Shown here piece by piece: positions 25,501-36,365 of a stretch of DNA of 64,000 bases (position 1 is the stretch's first letter; every line of letters begins with the position of its first letter). The stretch lies in the NCBI GenBank assembly GCA_037893245.1, contig JBAIAA010000118.1, forward strand, positions 744,001-808,000. The letters are read 5' to 3'. The translations under genes and the position numbers were made by a program. Under the pieces are notes generated by a model, which searched no databases, had not been told where the DNA came from, and worked only from the letters and a program-made list of their open reading frames with translations. The DNA comes from Crossaster papposus (taxonomy: Eukaryota > Echinodermata > Asteroidea > Velatida > Solasteridae).

Positions 25501-28500
25501 TTGAAACAGCGCACCGTTAAGGACACCTTGAAACCAAGACTAGCTGAATAAGTAGGGGGCTTCCCTTTTTCAAAAGTTGAACTAAATTAATTTATGAATC
25601 ATCGTGGGCCGTTTTGTTTTTGGCTTGATATCTCCTTTGAAAGCTTATAACTAAACCAATGCTAGAAAATTATTGATTTAATTATGAATTATATTTTTGG
25701 GGTGCCACACCCAACAGCACACATACACCAACTATCAGAAATTCTATCTTCTGACATTTAGGAAATATTAACAAAAAACTGGGATGAGACTTACCAGTAA
25801 GGATGATATCATTTATCAATTTGGTCAGGCTTTTGTTGCTCTTTAAAAGGTCACTGTATGTTTGAGCCTCCCATGCAACTTCCATCAAGACATTGCGTGC
25901 CACCCTAGGGTTGCCTTGTTTCTTGACTAGTTTTTGTGAGGATCTGTCTTTGTCTGTGCTCATAAAAGATTTTAAAGAAATGTATGTGGAGGTTACATGA
26001 GTATGCTCAGTAAAGGCATTGTACCAAACGATGAAATGAAAGTTGTAACCCTAATATGTAGGTACATGTACATGGATGCCATGGTGGCAGGCATATCAAC
26101 AGAACAGATCAATGTGCAATATGTAGTTGAAAGAAGTTTAATAATTAATTAACATAGTTCTTGTATATCAAAATCAATTAATCATAGCTAATCACTTTTT
26201 CACTTTGTCAAGCTGGCGTAGTGTTTACTTTTCTCGCCTTCCACCGCTGTGGCCGGGTTCGATTCCTGCCTGGACCACATGTGGAAGTCCCTGCCCTATT
26301 CTATGAATTTTCTTCTGAAAATTCTTCTGGGGTTTTCCTTCCACTTCTAAAACTGTAATTTCTTCTCCTTGTCTTTAATTGATAGGTTTCTTCAGGCTTT
26401 CGAGCTTCAGTGCCTGTGACACTTTTAGGAAATTGTTAGTTTCATTACCAGAAAGAATTTAAATAAATAAATAAATAAACAAAACATCCATACTTTTTTT
26501 CAATGCTTTCTTCTCAGTCGTTAATGTCTCCAAGCAAGATGGCAGATCACTGAGCTTCAGGTTTTCGATGGCACACAATCTTGCTTTATAGGCAGAATGC
26601 GTTTCTTGCAATTGTCCATCTCCCCAATCTACATCTCCTGTCCAATCACCTTTAATATAAACAAAAATAGGAGTTGCCGAAGTTCAATGAAATAGAAATG
26701 ATTCCTCCTAATGACACAGTTGTTGTTGACCGTGCCGCAGCACGAGGACAAATTTTACAATACTGGTTATAAGGGGAACAAGAGAGATGACTCTGAAATT
26801 AACCTTCTCATACTTTTAAGGCATCCAAAGTGTTCTCCAAATATTATATGTGTCACATGTGTGTATGTCATACATGTCATTCCTTGAATTATTCAATCAA
26901 AATGAATAATTACCCTTTGTGCTCTCTCGAACTTCTTTGTTTACATCACAGGCATCAGCCTTTATCCACCATCTTCCTTGTGGGTTTGTCCGGTGGGCTT
27001 GTCTAAGCATCTCAACCTAAAGATCAAATTTAAAAAGATTCCCAAAAGATAATTAACACAACTGTAGTACTTGCTTTGCATAGGAAATTTTTTTTCTTCA
27101 AAACACCATCTTTTGTACGTGCAAATAGACAAAGAACCAACTGAATAAGCAGTAACAAAGTATCGACAAAATAGTAACAAAAACAACAATGGGACTGAAA
27201 ACCAATATTATCCCTCTATTTCTCATGGCTTGTAAAGTGAGCGAGCCTTATTGAGAAAAATACTTAAAAACAACCAAACCTGAATCGAAGCATCTGCAGC
27301 GAATGGAGTTTCTGCAATATGCTTACGCAACGTCCTGGCAGATAGACCAACAACATTAACTTTGGCCTGTGAACAGATGAATGTTCAATACAGAAATCAT
27401 TATCCGGGAATTAAAATGCAATTGTCTGTGTGTATAATTTACACCCTTTGAATCTGTTCGTGTTTAGTAACTTGTACTATAAAGGTAGACTACTTACATG
27501 TGCTGTCTCCAGTCTGTGCCATGTTTGTTTACTTGATGGCTGGTTTATGGTAAGCTTCTGTACATCAGCCTCAGATGATCGGGGGGTTGTTGTCTTGACT
27601 GGAGTTGATGTAGATGTCGGTCCAAGGGACAAAGCCACTGCTTCTGCGAGAATATCACTGGATACCTCATACTTGAACATCGGCCCAGTGAATAGCGCAA
27701 GAAATTTTTCTCCGCAGTGAGCATATAGTGTTTCAAGGAAAGAGGCATAGGCCGGGTGTATTTTGACACAATCCATGTAACGTTCATGGAAAAATTGAAT
27801 GTTGCTCTCAATCAATGGATACGGCATTCTGTTCATGTCAATCTTGCCTGATGCCAAATTATCAGCTAGTTGATAGATGATGTTCGGTCTGTTTGCCTGA
27901 AGTGTCCATATCATTCCCTCAACTAACACTCTAGCACAGTTCCTTGGCACTGAGAAGTCCGGATCAGTTGTTTTTATTGCCTTCTCGAACAGAAACTGAA
28001 GATGCTGCTTATCAGTGGAACTTGGCACACTTTTGACACTTTCGCTGCTGTCAGTGTCACTATCCCCATGTGTAACATGAAAGGTGTCCTCTGCAGCTTC
28101 TACTGTAGGGAAGATCTTTATCAGTCTTGTAACTGCACTGCGACAGGCACTATCTGTTGCAATACAAAAAAGGAAAATTAAAATTTCATTTTTAATGTGT
28201 ACTCACTGCCCATCCTTAACAACAAAATGTTGTGGTGGTGGACGCCTGTCAAAGTTAAGTTTATAAGTAAACTTCAAAATGTTAAAAGAATAACATGTGT
28301 TGCAACCTTACAAGAATTTTTTTTGAAATGGCTATATTTACCTATTTTCACAGGAGCATAGTAACTAGTTGATCAAAGTATTGATGCAACTATGCATTTT
28401 TATACATGAAGTATCATCATTATTTTACTGACCTGTTCTTGACCCGGAACACTTTAGGTTGACAAACTGGGCACAGTCTTTCCAAAATTGCTTATTCTTT

Positions 28501-29346
28501 TGCAAGGGCCAGCCAGCTTTCCCCTCTGCAGTGTGATACAGTGCAACGTAAGTCACCAGACTTTTGGTCTCACTGTCGCTCCACTGCTTCTCAGCAACAT
28601 GCTTGAAAGAGAATTAAAGAATAACAAAACTACATACCCGGTATCATTATTGGACTTGGAACTCACAATTATTTATCAGGACCTAATTGGTATACAAATT
28701 TAGATAATTTTTTTATTTTTCTTTATTTTGCAACCTAATGATGAATTTCTGATGTTGATACATGTTATTTGTCATCATCGGGTGGGGTGGCTGTATCACA
28801 GCTTCATCACCATGAACGTCACTAAAAATGTACACTGTAAATACAACATCGCATTAACGTCACAAAATCATAGCCAGTGGCAACCAGAATTCATTACCAT
28901 TTTCTTTCTAATCAAGGCGTGGGGAATACAAACATTTTCCAGCTCAGACATACAGTGTGTACATACATTACATGTCATTGACTTTTTTATTGCAGAGAGA
29001 GGGAAATATTCTTTAATAATTTTTTTTTAAACATTATGTATCTCTCCAAATCCCATAGCAGTACTGGTCAGGAGAACAATATTGTTGATACAAATTGGGA
29101 ACAATACGTGTAACAATTTCAAATAGACATAACTAAAATAATGACAATTTAGAAAAATTGGTAGAAGATTATTAGCACAAACATTTTATATTTGTTTGCA
29201 GGTTGACTGTCAGTGTCAGTAACGTGCCAATTTATTCCCTTACCTTCGGGCTTTGGTGGTGCTTTAGTGGTAAATAACGACCGTCTCTTCTTGGTGTCAG
29301 GTTTGCCGGGTGTGTCTCCAGAAGAAATATGTTGGCGCCTACTCAT
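19591..29346 (-). CDS. putative Academ-like DDE transposase, SANT/Myb-like N-terminus
   Basis: Exons in transcript order: 29346-29244 (tentative first), 28601-28433, 28153-27498, 27366-27280, 27016-26914, 26649-26494, 25953-25795, 25128-24883, 24159-23983, 23634-23470, 22963-22729, 22442-22293, 21314-21156, 20637-20422, 19861-19591. From the second exon on, all junctions keep phase and give 982 codons without a stop; the first exon ends in a phase that does not match the second, so that junction or a missing small exon is unresolved. The second exon has a SANT/Myb-like stretch (QWSDSETKSLVTYVALYHT). Numbering from it, candidate catalytic acids are D530 (GFVTDGEWNSL), D691 or D694 (FHDREDHCHLLKRI, the Asp-x-HLLKxI signature of many transposases) and E869 (TSDDVEAFISVV). 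The whole protein is rich in helices and lacks membrane segments. I recognise no specific host protein. The adjacent XPG nuclease points to the Academ superfamily; this is inference from architecture. Introns carry a SINE and two MITEs. Confidence 0.82.
23072..23313. mobile_element. TTAACCAGTTCGCGCCGG-family MITE, copy 1 (in transposase intron)
   Basis: The left end TTAACCAGTTCGCGCCGG is mirrored by CCGGCGCGAACTGGTTA. The interior GAAGCACACCCACGCATTTC and TTTATGCGTCATCCGTTTT recur in the copy at 54129-54339. It is about 240 bp, non-coding, with a TTAA-type target at the left and a decayed one (TTAG) at the right. It lies wholly within an intron of the transposase-like gene. Confidence 0.9.
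24257..24568 (-). other. 103-codon open frame inside a transposase intron
   Basis: A minus-strand frame lies between the exons ending at 24883 and starting at 24159. It encodes a basic, Pro/Thr-rich peptide (for example PKSHRGLKSIDIPMLAKAE) and could end at a CAG|GTGAAAG donor. Including it would break the clean VGMTVVG-FVTDGEW join, so if real it is an alternative exon or an unrelated remnant. No domain is recognised. Confidence 0.3.
25284..25544. mobile_element. CTAGTCTTGGTTCCAAGG MITE in transposase intron
   Basis: The left end CTAGTCTTGGTTCCAAGG is mirrored by CCTTGAAACCAAGACTAG at the right. The interior includes a subsidiary inverted repeat (ACAGACATAAACC and its partner GTCTGTGGC region). 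It is about 260 bp with no coding. The outer bases resemble the CTTGGTTGCAAGACGTCC family at 52.2 and 56.4 kb and may be a relative. Confidence 0.8.
26205..26480 (+). mobile_element. tRNA-derived SINE in transposase intron
   Basis: A B-box GGTTCGATTCC sits at about 26258, preceded by AAGCTGGCGTAGTGTTTAC as an A-box-like head. The body continues TGGACCACATGTGGAAGTCC, and the element ends in AAATAAATAAATAAATAAAC, a simple A-rich tail. Orientation is opposite to the host gene. The head and tail differ from the SINE at 5.8 kb, so this is a second family. Confidence 0.75.
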
Positions 29347-30150
29347 TGTGTGAAAAATAGGTGAATTCTACAATATGGAAATTTAAAAAGAAAAACAATT
29401 CAGCAACTTGAATAACACGAGAAAGTAGAACAATTGTTCATGTTAATTTAACGCTTCATATAATTAGAAAGACTGTTGATTATAAATAATGACTGTGGTC
29501 ATCACTAGGTTCAGGAGGAGAAAAGCAAACGATAAACGTTTATGACGTTCAGACTAGGGTTGGAACAATTCAATCAGCAAAGATAAAACACGAGCCTAAT
29601 GATTTTCTGACAGTTACTTTGACAAGTGAAAGTTAAAGGTTCGCTATATGTTAAAGCATTCCTCTATGGTTAAAGCTAAGTGGTATATTCAAACTCAATT
29701 TTGTTTGGAGAACCAACAACACTCACTAGTTCCCCAATTTTTTTAAAAATAAACTAAAACAGTGAGTACCGTTCAGAAAATTCAGCTAGCATAAAATTGG
29801 TCTCACACGACACAGGCAGTGACATTTTAATTTGAGATATGCCAACGCTATTCAATTAAATATCATACTCAAATCCCTGTTATTAGGCCTAGTATTATGA
29901 ATAATTACCAGGTTGTTGAAAAGTAAAGCTTCATGATTATACACCACTGTTTAGTGTTACTTTACACACTCGCGTAAAACGTAAATAGAAAGCTGTCACT
30001 TGCAGTTGCACTGTGTGTCGATTCAGTCATGGAGAAATAAGACACATTATTCAGTCCAGTCAGTTTGTAAACAAGCTTCACACATACCGTGCGCGTGTTG
30101 TGTTCCCAGCCGTCGATTACGTGAATCCACATCTCGAAAGGTTTGGTGTC
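29347..30150. other. upstream region of the transposase-like gene
   Basis: AT-rich and non-coding on inspection. If the gene pair is a transposon, its right end should lie here or a little beyond. I compared this stretch by eye with 13.7-14.6 kb and found no convincing terminal inverted repeat. Confidence 0.4.
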
Positions 30151-30168
30151 CGACTACGTACACAAGCA

Positions 30169-30672
30169 CGGAATTTGTTTGGGGAGATGTCATTTTCGGC
30201 CAGTTTCGTTCGAAAACAACACGATAAAACGCAAGGGGTTCACAGGCAGATTTTTTTAAAAATTCAGTATATCACTGCTACATCCTTTTTTAACGTATCT
30301 ATGGAAAAAAATGAGTGGGTTCGAAGCACGATTTTTCACAATTTATCGATTATTATGGCCCTTTTTAGGGGAGGTACTTGTTAACGTCGTTTGAGTATTT
30401 GTGCACAATCTCCACGCGCATCAACGGTACGTCAACGCTTAATTTTTTCGACTGCTTTTTTAATTTTCAATACAATTTTTGTCATTGGATGATAACAATT
30501 AAGGTAAATAACAACCTTTTACAACTAAAAAAGACAAGATGTTAAGATTGGATGCCAAAAACTCTTTATTTTTCGAGTGAGAAAATTGTTCCCCCCTATT
30601 TTGAGAATGGACGGTACCACGGCGTTTCGCAATCACAGCCTCGAAGGGCCCCCCCTCCGCCCCCCCCTGCCC
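30169..30672. repeat. dispersed repeat, copy 1 of two
   Basis: From CACGGAATTTGTTTGGGGAG onward this segment matches 33454-33960 closely, including CAGTTTCGTTCGAAAACAAC, GATAAAACGCAAGGGG and the closing CGAAGG followed by a C-rich run. The two copies are about 3.3 kb apart in the same orientation. Frames of about 120 codons are open in both copies but accumulate different substitutions and show no domain. Confidence 0.85.
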
Positions 30673-31430
30673 CACGGGGTACATGAACTTTCTTTTTCCA
30701 GGCCGCGGAATTTTTTTTACACGCTAGCGCATAGCCTGGCCGGCCATTTCTGTGATAAATACCATGGAAGCGACTGATATTAGAGTCTAGCAATTATTAG
30801 CTGGTACTACGTAAATTGTTCATGTTCATTGTTCAAATGTTCATGTGCGATGTAAACAGGGAACAGTGAAGTTAGCACTTTCGGCAACGACTGACGACCG
30901 CCATTGTTGTTTACACCGGCATTCGTTTATGCTGTTCGTCTGGTTTTTTTCTGTTCCAATTTTGCCTTATTTTCTCCGTAAGAATCTATTACCGTGGTAT
31001 AACAAAACAATTGTTGCCTGCTGTGACATGGTCCATGGTCCATGGTACATGAGTTCATGTACCCCACGGGGTACATGAACTTTCTTTTTCCAGGCCGCGG
31101 AATTTTTTTTACACGCTAGCGCATAGCCTGGCCGGCCATTTCTGTGATAAATACCATGGAAGCGACTGATATTAGAGTCTAGCAATTATTAGCTGGTACT
31201 ACGTAAATTGTTCATGTTCATTGTTCAAATGTTCATGTGCGATGTAAACAGGGAACAGTGAAGTTAGCACTTTCGGCAACGACTGACGACCGCCATTGTT
31301 GTTTACACCGGCATTCGTTTATGCTGTTCGTCTGGTTTTTTTCTGTTCCAATTTTGCCTTATTTTCTCCGTAAGAATCTATTACCGTGGTATAACAAAAC
31401 AATTGTTGCCTGCTGTGACATGGTCCATGG
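30670..31430. repeat. two tandem copies of a 392-bp unit, identical by eye
   Basis: The unit beginning CCCCACGGGGTACATGAAC at 30670 starts again at 31062, offset 392 bp, and the next 365 bases match without a visible difference, ending GACATGGTCCATGG in both. Complete identity indicates a very recent duplication, gene conversion, or an assembly duplication. Short palindromes (GTACATGAGTTCATGTAC) lie at the junction near 31044-31062. No gene is encoded. Confidence 0.92.
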
Positions 31431-31505
31431 CGTTTTGTACACCCTCGGGGGCCATTTGCCCCCTCGGGTGTACAAAACGCCATGGACCATTGTCACAGCA
31501 GACAA
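31411..31505. repeat. about 90-bp near-perfect palindrome
   Basis: The left arm runs from TGCTGTGACATGGTCCATGG through GCGTTTTGTACACCCTCGGG and is mirrored by CCCTCGGGTGTACAAAACGC followed by CATGGACCATTGTCACAGCA, with a central loop of about CCATTT and one extra base in the right arm. It begins at the end of the second 392-bp copy. It would form a very stable hairpin. Confidence 0.9.
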
Positions 31506-31509
31506 CAAT

Positions 31510-33210
31510 TGTATAATGTACCTGGTTTTCGTAGCGCGGGTTCTTGCTAGCGTCCAATGCGACATGTCGTACTCATAGCCAACGATAAAAAAAACCGAAC
31601 AAAACGAAGCGTGCACGACGGGCCGACGCGACGTACAGTACATGTACATGGGGGTGTATGTACGTGGTTCATTAAGAAACACGTGGCGGCGCGGCCGGGT
31701 ACGGGTAGGGAGTATTGGGACGGGTTAAAGTAAACATTTTAATAAATTCAGATGTTAGTTTTAATATCTAGTGGGCTAGTTACAATTCCTGCAGGCTAGT
31801 AACAACTTATTTGGTAGGCTGGTAACAAAAAAACTTAAAGTCGAGGCCAACGGCAACGTAGACAATGAAATGTATTTCTAAAAAGACAGGCGTCATCGCA
31901 AGAAACTATAACACACAAATTAAAGCTGTGTACACCTTACTTTTTGTCGGTCAATCTTTTGAGGAATATAACCATAAATATACCTTCACTCATGATATTC
32001 ACTTGACAGTGTTTTGAACTACCAACGTCAATAATTATCTCCCATTCATATTCCCCCCTTGGCCCTTGCGTATGATTAGGCAAAGATTCACCAAACTATC
32101 ACAGATTGGCCTCTTGTCGGTACATGAACATGTACGTACATGTGTACGTACATGTACACCCATACTATGATACACCCGTGTACGTAGCTGACGGGATTTA
32201 GCGGTCATCACGCTGCGCGCCACACTGAGACAAAAATTCCCCAAAAACATTTTTGGGCAAGTCCTCTTTTTAAACCTTTTCGGAAGTATTTAAAATGTAT
32301 CAAACTGTATTTATATAAATTTAAATAATACTTTATCGAAAAATATGCTTGATTCGGGTTGGCTCTAGCTAAATTGATTTCTTTGCGCGATTTTGTTTTA
32401 AGTGTACAAAGCAGTTTTTGGACCGATCTGGACCATAGTTATGGTTAATAATCCGGAACAAGGGAAAAAATGTCAGCGTATTTTTTTTGACGTCGTATTT
32501 TCATAACCAGAAGAGCATCAATACGAAGGAACATGTGGTAGTATCTCCACCACTCAAGGTAAACTGCTAAACCAATTTCACTTGAATATTTAAGAAGTTT
32601 TGTAACCCGGAACTAAGGTAACGACTGTGCTTTTTACATACATTAAATGTATTCGACGAGCTTGGCACGCCGCGCCTGCGCAGATTTGTTCCGCTATATT
32701 GTTTTGCGTTTATCGCGAATTTTTTTGAAAATTTATAACGCAAATTTAGAGACAAATTACACCAGACGGAACCACGAAAAGGTTCTAATTTTAGCGAAAT
32801 ATCGATGCGCTATAATAAATGAACCTGCATGCCGAGTTTGAGACCGAATAATTTCCATGAAATAAGTGAAAAAATCCCGGTTTTTGCACTGATTGACGTA
32901 TGGCCTATAGCACAGAGTGTGCTCTAGTCTAGTACAGTGCGGGGCCATAGATCACTAGGGCTAGTACCGCGCAATGTCCGATCAGACACTTTGTTTGAAG
33001 AAAAGGTAAGTCAAGGTAAACGTCGAAGTGCACTACAGCTAGCTGAGCAAAAGCACAAATGTATACTTACAAGTAGTCCAACGGCGAGTAACAAAATAAA
33101 ATACAGTATAATAGGGACATAGTCCCATGCAACCAGAGTTTCCATGGAGTTTCCCCACACCGCTAGACCTAACGGCACATTCCAGTTCTTGACTCCTTTT
33201 GGTCTTTTTA
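31510..33210. other. intergenic, nothing recognised
   Basis: A palindromic GTAC-rich run (ACATGTACGTACATGTGTAC, about 32127) is the only notable structure. Open frames are short and lack domains. Confidence 0.4.
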
Positions 33211-33217
33211 AGTTTGT

Positions 33218-34016
33218 ACAGGGGGGGGGGGGGGGGGCGGAGGGGGGGGCCCAACAAAGTGCGCCACCAACGTTGAAATGTATCTCATTCATTCTTCCAC
33301 GCTCGTGAGCTGCACATCTCACACAGTAAATACGTATAGATCGCTACCTCGAAGCGCACCATTGAAACACGTACAAATTTGCTCCGTGGATCGCTCCCCG
33401 AATTCAGTGATTCATACAACGTCCGCAAAGCCAGGTACACAGGCACGATCTACACGGAATTTGTTTGGGGAGATGTCATTTTCGGCCAGTTTCGTTCGAA
33501 AACAACACGATAAAACGCAAGGGGGTCACAGGCAGATTTTTTTTAAAATTCAGTATATCACTGCTACATCCTTTTTTAACGTATCCATGGAAAAAAATGA
33601 GTGGGGTCAAAGCACGATTTTTCACAATTTATCGATTATTATTGCCCTTTTTAGGGGAGGTATTTGTTGAAGTCGGTTGGGTATTTGTGCACAATCTTCA
33701 CGTGGTTCAACGGTACGTCAACGTAAATTTTTTTTGACTGGTTTTTCCATTTTTAATACAATTTTTGTCATTGGATGATAAAAATTAAGGTAAATAACTA
33801 CCTTTTTTTAACTACAAAAGACAAGATGTTAAGATATGATGCCAAAAACTCTTTATTTTTCGCGTAAAAAATTGTTCCCCCGCTATTTCGAGAATGGACT
33901 GTACAACAGCGTTTCACAATCGCAGCCTCGAAGGCCCCCCCCCCCCCCTCCGCCCCCCCCCCCCCCCCCCTCCGCCCCCCCCCCCCCCCCCCCCCTCCCC
34001 CCCCCCCCCCTGAGTT
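33218..34016. repeat. dispersed repeat copy 2 ending in a long C-rich run
   Basis: A G-run plus GTGCGCCACCAACGTTG (as at 9.45 kb) opens the segment; 33454-33930 repeats 30169-30650; then 33936-34010 is nearly pure C broken by CTCCG. Such a run is likely hard to sequence, so its length is uncertain. Confidence 0.8.
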
Positions 34017-34134
34017 TGTACACACATCAATGGGACCATGCTTTGTGCACAACGTGGAGCCGTGACGCTGACCAATCAGACACGTGGTGGCCTTTTATGG
34101 CCACATCAAAAGAGACCGAATGATGATGGGGTTC

Positions 34135-34525
34135 TTATATGTTTGCTATGGAAATCCTGTAGAATCTATAAGAATCCTACAGATTTTCTATAGGAATCAT
34201 GTAGATTTCTTATAGGAATCCTACAGATTTTCTATAAGAATTCTGTAGATTTCCTGTAGGAATCCTCTATAGATTTCCTATAGGAATCCTGTGGATTTCC
34301 TAAAGAAATCCTATAGGAATCCTATAAAAATTGAGTAGATTTCCTATAGGAATTCTCTATAGAGTTCTTATAGAAATCCTGTGGATTTCCTATAGGAATC
34401 CTATAGGATTCCTATAGGAATCCTATAGCATTCCTATAAATAAATCCTTTAGGAAGTGACGAAAAACCTATAGGAATCCTATAGGATAAAGGATTTGTCT
34501 TATAGGATTCCTATATGATTTTTTT
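34135..34525. repeat. degenerate TATAGGAATCC minisatellite
   Basis: About 20 diverged iterations of a unit near GATTTCCTATAGGAATCCTG run through the interval, with CCTATAGG palindromes throughout. Substitutions between neighbouring units suggest an old array. Confidence 0.85.
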
Positions 34526-35084
34526 TGTAAGGGGTGATACTAATCGTCGCAGAACGCTTATGTTTTTTTACATGTGCCAAATACTCTAGACCCCCCCCCC
34601 CCCCCCCCACCCCACCCCTTTGGAATTGTACTGCCAAAACTGGACTAGTATTAGTCCAACTCCTACACTTTAAATCTGCTGAACTGTTTTAAATATAATA
34701 GATACAAGAATAAATATTGTGCAATTCAATATCAGGGCTACTACCTGTATTTTGTTTTTATTACAAATTGAAACACAGACATAGTAATTGTTTAAAGTTG
34801 CAACATATCTTTAATTATTTCTCCTTAAATAATGAGGTAAAATTGCTAGCTTGCTGGTTCTTTGATTTTTAGCTGAGAGATAATTACTGCATCAATATAT
34901 AACACAGGGGCTCCCTTTATAGTACATTGTAACTTTGAATACAATAGTCAAGTTTACACATTATTTACGATCAGCTGGCAACAATATTTTGATTCAAGAT
35001 ATAAATAGTAATTGTACACATGTTATTAGAACCGGTATATTCCTTTATTTTTTGTTTTTCTGCGTTTTTCTGTTTGTGTAATTG

Positions 35085-35280
35085 TTTTGGGGGCCAAAAT
35101 CTAGCTTGTTGAAAACAATTCGCGTCAAAATGTATTTCCAGTCAAAATTGACGTCAATATTCACGAATTCGGGGGCAAGTCGTGAAATTTGTCGTCAATA
35201 TTGACTCAATATTCGCAACTTTGGGGGCAAGTCGTGAATTTTGTCGCGAATATTGACGTTATAGTGGCCAGTCAATAACA
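35085..35280. repeat. GACGTCAATATTCGCGAC-type inverted subrepeats (partial element)
   Basis: Alternating phrases such as TTGACGTCAATATTC and GGGGGCAAGTCGTGAA match the interior of the foldback element at 49940-50863. The other end of this interrupted copy may be 36144-36275, with the AATAT array between. Confidence 0.7.
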
Positions 35281-35782
35281 CTCTCATTCATGCTCGAAGA
35301 TTTGCTTGCTAAAAGTAATACGATTTTAATTCTGCCCATGATGTCCGCCCCCTTACAACTTGTAGAGCTAAACTGTATCGAACACCACTGGCTGTGGCTG
35401 GGCAACCGGACAACCGATTAGCTGTAATAAACAATAAATAAACAATACCTAATATTTGCCCAACCATATGCGTTAATACTGGTACATGCACATTCAATAT
35501 AAACTTATAAACTATGACAATCGCCAATTTGTGATGCGATCTGTGAAAACCCGCCACACGGTGGCAAAATAAAAAAATGAGTTGTTTTACATCTTAAAGC
35601 CGAGATCATTCTTTTTCTAATGCTTTTTCAATCAGGTCTCTGGGACCTCTACACCAAAAGTTCCGTTAAAATGAACGTCGATTATTGGCGATGCGAAGTT
35701 CTGAGAAAACAGCGTTTAACGATAGGGTACCAGAATAACAATGAAAAATCAATTTAAAAAATATAGGCCTATAATATTTGTT

Positions 35783-35996
35783 TATTATATAATATAATAT
35801 AATATAATATAATATAATATAATATAATATAATATAATATAATATAATATAATATAATATAATATAATATAATATAATATAATATAATATAATATAATAT
35901 AATATAATATAATATAATATAATATAATATAATATAATATAATATAATATAATATAATATAATATAATATAATATAATATAATATAATATAATATA
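35783..35996. repeat. (AATAT)n pentanucleotide array
   Basis: About 42 uninterrupted AATAT units, flanked by more degenerate AT. Uninterrupted length of over 200 bp implies recent slippage or long-read resolution. Confidence 0.97.
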
Positions 35997-36365
35997 CTTT
36001 TTGGAAAAAAAATATTATAATAATATACCCAAATATAAGAATAAATATATTACGCGGCAGGGATTAACGATTTATGCAAATTAGTCATATTTCCACCACT
36101 TGGATTTTTGTAGACTTTTAGTATGTCATTCTAGGGACCTTATTATGGTGGCCCTGAAGGGACTACGCAGATCGTGAATATTGACGTCAAAATTCGCGAC
36201 TTTTGGAGAATTTTGGAAAATTTCGCGACTTGCCCCAAAGTCGCGAATATTTTGACGCGAAATGTTTTCCAGCAAGCTAGGTTTTGGCTAGTCTTGCTCC
36301 AAAACCGAGTTTTTCATTTGTCCGGGGCGCACCGTCCGTCTGTCTATGCAGTTCAATAATCCTCC

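Noticed and set aside
32035-32250. 71-codon minus-strand frame
   Set aside because: Crosses a GTAC palindrome cluster, no domain, no splice sites.
33798-34123. poly-Gly and poly-Pro frames
   Set aside because: They are translations of a C homopolymer tract.
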